Origin: Pseudomonas putida | GTDB lineage: Bacteria > Pseudomonadota > Gammaproteobacteria > Pseudomonadales > Pseudomonadaceae | NCBI RefSeq assembly: GCF_001976065.1 | Contig: NZ_MNAH01000011.1 | Location: 142,684 to 206,683, forward strand | Direction of reading: 5' to 3' | DNA length: 64,000 nucleotides | Shown: positions 60,167 through 64,000 of the stretch, in pieces | How positions within the stretch are numbered: position 1 is the stretch's first letter | How the letters are laid out: every line of letters begins with the position of its first letter | The notes under the pieces: model-generated | The model's input: only the letters and a program-made list of their open reading frames with translations | Database searches by the model: none | Told to the model about the DNA's origin: nothing | Translations under genes and position numbers: made by a program

Positions 60167-61945
60167 ATGTCTGATTACAAAGCTCCCCTGCGCGACATGC
60201 GCTTCGTACTCAACGAGGTTTTCCAGGTGTCCCGGCTGTGGGCCAGGTTGCCTGGCCTGGCCGAGGTGATCGATGAAGAAACCGCCGCCGCGATCCTCGA
60301 AGAAGCCGGCAAGATCAGTGGCGAAGTCATCGCCCCCTTGAACCGCGCCACCGACGAGCAGGGCTGTACCTGGAGCAATGGTTCGGTCACCGCGCCAGAT
60401 GGTTTTGCCCAGGCTTATCAAGCTTTCGCCGAAGGCGGTTGGGTGGGTGTCGGCGGTGATCCGCAGTACGGTGGCATGGGCATGCCCAAGGCGATTTCGG
60501 CCCAGGTCGAGGAGATGGTCAACGCGGCCAGCCTGTCGTTCGGCCTGTACCCGATGCTCACGGCCGGTGCCTGCCTGTCGATCAAGGCCCACGCCAGCGA
60601 GGAGCTCAAGGAACGCTACCTGCCGAACATGTACGCCGGCACCTGGACCGGTTCGATGTGCCTGACCGAGGCCCATGCCGGTACCGACCTGGGGATGATT
60701 CGTACCAAGGCCGAGCCCCAGGCCGATGGCAGCTACAAGGTCAGCGGCAGCAAGATCTTCATCACCGGCGGTGACCACGACCTGACCGAAAACATCATCC
60801 ACCTGGTACTGGCGAGATTGCCGGATGCACCGGCGGGGCCGAAAGGCATCTCGCTGTTCCTGGTGCCGAAAGTGCTGGTCAACGCCGACGGCTCCCTGGG
60901 CGAGCGAAACTCGCTGTCCTGCGGTTCCATCGAACACAAGATGGGCATCAAGGCCTCCGCCACCTGTGTGATGAACTTCGACGGCGCCACCGGCTACATC
61001 ATCGATGCCCCGAACAAGGGCCTGGCCGCGATGTTCACCATGATGAACTACGAGCGCCTGGGCGTGGGCATCCAGGGCCTGGCACAGGGCGAACGTTCCT
61101 ACCAGAACGCCCTGGCTTACGCCCGTGACCGGCTGCAGAGCCGTGCGCCAACCGGCGCGCAGTGCAAGGACAAAGCGGCCGACCCGATCATCGTGCACCC
61201 CGACGTGCGCCGCATGCTGTTGACCATGAAGGCCTTGAACGAGGGCGGTCGCGCGTTCTCCAGCTACGTGGCCCTGCAACTGGACATCGCCAAATTCAGC
61301 GAAGACCCGACCGAGCGTACCCGCGCCCAGGACCTGGTGGCCTTGCTGACTCCGGTGGCCAAGGCGTTCCTCACCGACATGGGCCTGGAAACCACCCTGC
61401 ACGGGCAGATGGTGTTTGGCGGCCACGGCTTCATCCGCGAGTGGGGCCAGGAGCAACTGGTGCGCGATGTGCGCATCACGCAGATCTACGAAGGCACCAA
61501 CGGCATCCAGTCCCTGGACCTGGCCGGGCGCAAGATCGTCGGTAGCGGCGGGGCGCTCTACCGCCTGTTCGCCTCGGAAATCCGCGACTTCACCGCCAGC
61601 GCCAGCACTGAACTCGGCGAATTCACCCAACCGCTGAACGCCGCCGTGGACACCCTCGACGAGCTGACTGCATGGCTGCTGGACCGGGCCCAGAACAACC
61701 CGAATGAAATCGGCGCCGCCTCGGTCGAGTACCTGCAAGTGTTCGGCTACACCGCGTACGCCTACATGTGGGCGCGCATGGCCAAGGCCGTCATGAGCGG
61801 CGATGCCGAGGACGATTTCTACATCAGCAAACTGGCCACTGCGCGTTTCTACTTCGCAAGGTTGCTGCCACGTATCCATTCGTTGAGCGCATCGGCCAAG
61901 GCCGGCAGCGACTGCCTCTACGAGCTTCAAGCCGATCAGTTCTGA
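60167..61945 (+). CDS. Acyl-CoA dehydrogenase, DmdC/long type
   Basis: A 592-residue FAD acyl-CoA dehydrogenase longer than the 380-residue norm, like DmdC (3-methylmercaptopropionyl-CoA dehydrogenase). MCLTEAHAGTDLG and KIFITGGDHDL bind FAD and the catalytic Glu is in ITQIYEGTNGIQSLDL. The extra C-terminal 150 residues are helical. It follows the transporter by 6 bp and precedes the acyl-CoA ligase. Together they activate and oxidise a carboxylic acid; the DMSP-type substrate is possible but a fatty acid is as likely. Confidence 0.9.
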   Translation: MSDYKAPLRDMRFVLNEVFQVSRLWARLPGLAEVIDEETAAAILEEAGKISGEVIAPLNRATDEQGCTWSNGSVTAPDGFAQAYQAFAEGGWVGVGGDPQYGGMGMPKAISAQVEEMVNAASLSFGLYPMLTAGACLSIKAHASEELKERYLPNMYAGTWTGSMCLTEAHAGTDLGMIRTKAEPQADGSYKVSGSKIFITGGDHDLTENIIHLVLARLPDAPAGPKGISLFLVPKVLVNADGSLGERNSLSCGSIEHKMGIKASATCVMNFDGATGYIIDAPNKGLAAMFTMMNYERLGVGIQGLAQGERSYQNALAYARDRLQSRAPTGAQCKDKAADPIIVHPDVRRMLLTMKALNEGGRAFSSYVALQLDIAKFSEDPTERTRAQDLVALLTPVAKAFLTDMGLETTLHGQMVFGGHGFIREWGQEQLVRDVRITQIYEGTNGIQSLDLAGRKIVGSGGALYRLFASEIRDFTASASTELGEFTQPLNAAVDTLDELTAWLLDRAQNNPNEIGAASVEYLQVFGYTAYAYMWARMAKAVMSGDAEDDFYISKLATARFYFARLLPRIHSLSASAKAGSDCLYELQADQF

Positions 61946-61969
61946 TCGAAAGGACAAGGAATCTCTATC

Positions 61970-63613
61970 ATGATGGCGACAAAAATAATTCCACCCGCCG
62001 ACGGCGCCTACGCCTACCCCTTGCTGATCAAGCAATTGCTGCTGTCCGGGGTGCGCTACGAACCGGGTCGGGAAATCGTCTACGCCGACAAGCTGCGCTA
62101 CAGCTACCAGACCCTCAACCAGCGTATCCGCCGCCTGGCCAATGCGCTGACCGCGGCCGGGGTCAAGGCCGGGGATACCGTGGCCCTGCTCGACTGGGAC
62201 AGCCACCGTTACCTGGAATGCTTCTTCGCCGTGCCGATGATCGGCGCGGTGCTGCACACGGTGAACATTCGCCTGTCGCCGGAGCAGGTGCTGTTCACCA
62301 TGAACCACGCCGAAGACGACCTGGTGCTGGTGCATGACGATTTCCTGCCGCTGGTGGAGCAGATCAAGGACCGGCTGACGACGGTCAAAGGCTTTGTCCA
62401 GCTCACTGAAGACCAGGCGTGCGACACTTCATTGCCGGTACTGGGCGAGTATGAGCAACTGCTGTCCCAGTGCGAAGACCAGTACGAATTTGCCGATTTC
62501 GACGAGAACTCGGTGGCGACGCTGTTCTACACCACCGGCACCACCGGCGACCCCAAGGGCGTGTATTTCACCCATCGCCAACTGGTCCTGCACACCCTCA
62601 ATGCCGTGGGCTCATTGGGCGTCTACCAGGGCGCGCCACTGCTGCGTTCCGACGACGTCTACATGCCGATCACGCCGATGTTCCACGTGCACGCCTGGGG
62701 TGTGCCTTACGTCGCCACCCTGATGGGCATCAAGCAGGTGTATCCCGGCCGCTACGAACCCAACAGCCTGGTGCGGCTGTATCAGGAAGAGAAGGTGACC
62801 TTCTCCCACTGTGTGCCGACCATCCTGCAGATGATCCTCAACTGCGAGCAAGGCAAGTCCGCCCGTTTCGACGGCTGGAAAATGCTCCTGGGCGGCAGTG
62901 CGTTGCCCCTGGGGATTGCCAGCGAAGCCAGTGCCAAGGGCATCGTGGTACACGCCGGCTACGGCATGTCCGAGACCTGCCCGCTGCTGTGCCTGACTTA
63001 CCTGCGTGATGAAGACCTCAAGCAACCCATGCAGGCGCAACTGCCGATACGCATCAAGACCGGCACGCCAGTGCCGATGGTCGACCTGAAGATCATCGAC
63101 GCCAGTGGCAATGCCGTTGCCCATGACGGTGAGTCCCTGGGCGAGATCGTGGTGCGCGCGCCCTGGCTGACCCAAGGCTATCTGAAGGAGCCGCAAAAAG
63201 GCGCCGAGCTGTGGCAGGACGGCTGGCTGCACACCGGCGACATGGCCTCCATCGACCCGTTGGGCGGGGTGGAAATCAAGGACCGGATCAAGGACGTGAT
63301 CAAGACGGGCGGGGAGTGGATCAGCTCGCTGGAACTGGAAAGCCTGATCAGCGAACACGAGGCGGTGCTGTCGGTCGCGGTGGTCGGCATTGCCGATGAG
63401 CAGTGGGGCGAACGGCCCATGGCCCTGGTGGTCTGTACGCCTGGGCAATACCTCGATCGCAAGATCCTCGAGGCGCACCTGCAAGGGTTTGTCGAACTTG
63501 GCCGCATCAACAAGTGGGCGATCCCCAAGCAGTTCAAGTTCGTCGCCGAGATTCCCAAGACCAGCGTCGGCAAGATCAACAAGAAGCTGATCCGCGAACA
63601 AGCGTTGGCTTAA
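61970..63613 (+). CDS. Acyl-CoA synthetase, FadD/DmdB-like
   Basis: A 547-residue AMP-forming acyl-CoA ligase. The phosphate loop is FYTTGTTGDPKG, with YGMSETCPL, WLHTGDMASID and the C-terminal catalytic Lys in KTSVGKINKK. It resembles the 3-methylmercaptopropionate-CoA ligase (DmdB) and medium-chain groups. It lies 24 bp after the dehydrogenase gene with AAGGA upstream of the ATG. It makes the thioester that the dehydrogenase oxidises. Last gene of the operon before a REP array. Confidence 0.9.
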   Translation: MMATKIIPPADGAYAYPLLIKQLLLSGVRYEPGREIVYADKLRYSYQTLNQRIRRLANALTAAGVKAGDTVALLDWDSHRYLECFFAVPMIGAVLHTVNIRLSPEQVLFTMNHAEDDLVLVHDDFLPLVEQIKDRLTTVKGFVQLTEDQACDTSLPVLGEYEQLLSQCEDQYEFADFDENSVATLFYTTGTTGDPKGVYFTHRQLVLHTLNAVGSLGVYQGAPLLRSDDVYMPITPMFHVHAWGVPYVATLMGIKQVYPGRYEPNSLVRLYQEEKVTFSHCVPTILQMILNCEQGKSARFDGWKMLLGGSALPLGIASEASAKGIVVHAGYGMSETCPLLCLTYLRDEDLKQPMQAQLPIRIKTGTPVPMVDLKIIDASGNAVAHDGESLGEIVVRAPWLTQGYLKEPQKGAELWQDGWLHTGDMASIDPLGGVEIKDRIKDVIKTGGEWISSLELESLISEHEAVLSVAVVGIADEQWGERPMALVVCTPGQYLDRKILEAHLQGFVELGRINKWAIPKQFKFVAEIPKTSVGKINKKLIREQALA

Positions 63614-63637
63614 ACCCCAGGGATCAACGCCAAACAT

Positions 63638-64000
63638 TGTAGGAGCTGGCTTGCCAGCGAAGAGGCCCTCAGGGACGCCTTCGCCGGCAAGCCGGGCTCC
63701 TACAGGTCCGCGGTGGCCACGGACTCACGCGCTACGCAACCCATTGTAGGAGCTGGCTTGCCAGCGAAGAGGCCCGAAAGATCGATGCAATACTCAAGGG
63801 CGCCTTCGCCAGCAAGCCGGGCTCCTGCAGGTCCGCGGTGGCCACGGACTCACGCGCTACGCAACCCATTGTAGGAGCTGGCTTGCCAGCGAAGAGGCCC
63901 GAAAGATCGATGCAATACTCGAGGGCGCCTTCGCCGGCAAGCCGGGCTCCTACAGGTCCGCGGTGGCCACGGACTCACGCGCTACGCAACCCATTGTAGG
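63638..64000. repeat. REP array with 125-bp tandem repeat, running off the window
   Basis: A unit of facing REP copies and CCGCGGTGGCCACGGACTC restarts at 63707, 63832 and 63957, an exact 125-bp period. The unit copies differ by few bases. The array continues past the right edge. No gene is seen after 63613. Confidence 0.87.

Noticed and set aside
57473..62335. A 1620-codon open frame on the minus strand
   Set aside because: It lies opposite five well-supported genes (YCF48-like, MMPL, acyl-CoA dehydrogenase, ligase). High GC with G/C in third positions keeps the antisense frame open; the product is rich in His, Gln and Arg and has no domain.

Overview
The window looks like a Pseudomonas chromosome, most likely of the P. 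fluorescens group. It is GC-rich and densely coded. Two REP families sit between transcription units as inverted pairs (cores GTGGGAGCGAGCCTGCTCGC and GTAGGAGCTGGCTTGCCAGC), and the gene content is a run of aerobic catabolic accessory loci. I see no rRNA, tRNA, phage, transposase or CRISPR.

Positions 1-10907 hold a trimethylamine/dimethylamine degradation locus on the minus strand. It is read as dmmA-dmmB-dmmC, a GcvT-like protein, purU, tmm and tdm, with tdm cut by the left edge. The chain runs trimethylamine to TMAO (Tmm), to dimethylamine plus formaldehyde (Tdm), to methylamine plus formaldehyde (DmmABC), with the C1 unit captured on tetrahydrofolate and released as formate by PurU. A soluble NarX-class histidine kinase with a cysteine cluster, a LuxR-type response regulator and a double-PAS protein are read divergently.

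Positions 10936-30830 hold a permease/isochorismatase-type hydrolase pair and then a large apparent regulon. Its genes are a luciferase-like flavin monooxygenase, two paralogous flavin reductases, an NCS1 permease, a polyamine-type ABC transporter, a RibBX protein, DUF1330, Nudix, a GntR/FCD regulator, a carboxymuconolactone-decarboxylase-like protein, two aldehyde dehydrogenases, an alpha/beta hydrolase and an AA_synth-family protein. Six copies of a 16-bp motif, TGGTATACCATAATAC or TGGAATACCATAATAT, lie at its promoters. The enzyme set fits flavin-dependent opening of an N-heterocycle ending at succinate semialdehyde. This is the best candidate for an undescribed pathway.

Positions 31058-41713 (minus strand) hold an AraC regulator with a hydantoinase/oxoprolinase pair, then an exported epoxide-hydrolase-like protein, an MFS carrier, a TIM-barrel isomerase and a MocR regulator.

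Positions 41950-63613 (mostly plus strand) hold two operons. The first carries a quinone reductase, a TauD-like dioxygenase, a BKACE enzyme, an MFS carrier, a DsbA-like protein, a Rieske ferredoxin and a YeiH exporter. The second carries an alpha/beta hydrolase, DUF1302, DUF1329, a YCF48-like protein, an MMPL/RND transporter, an acyl-CoA dehydrogenase and an acyl-CoA ligase. Both promoters carry the same 41-bp element made of two direct half-sites 21 bp apart, so the AraC regulator at 50862-51905 probably controls both.

The gaps at 16.8-17.8 kb and 48.5-50.8 kb contain three copies of a roughly 800-bp non-coding element. It has long inverted arms and variable hexamer tracts, and a 110-bp tandem array of solo arms precedes the second copy.
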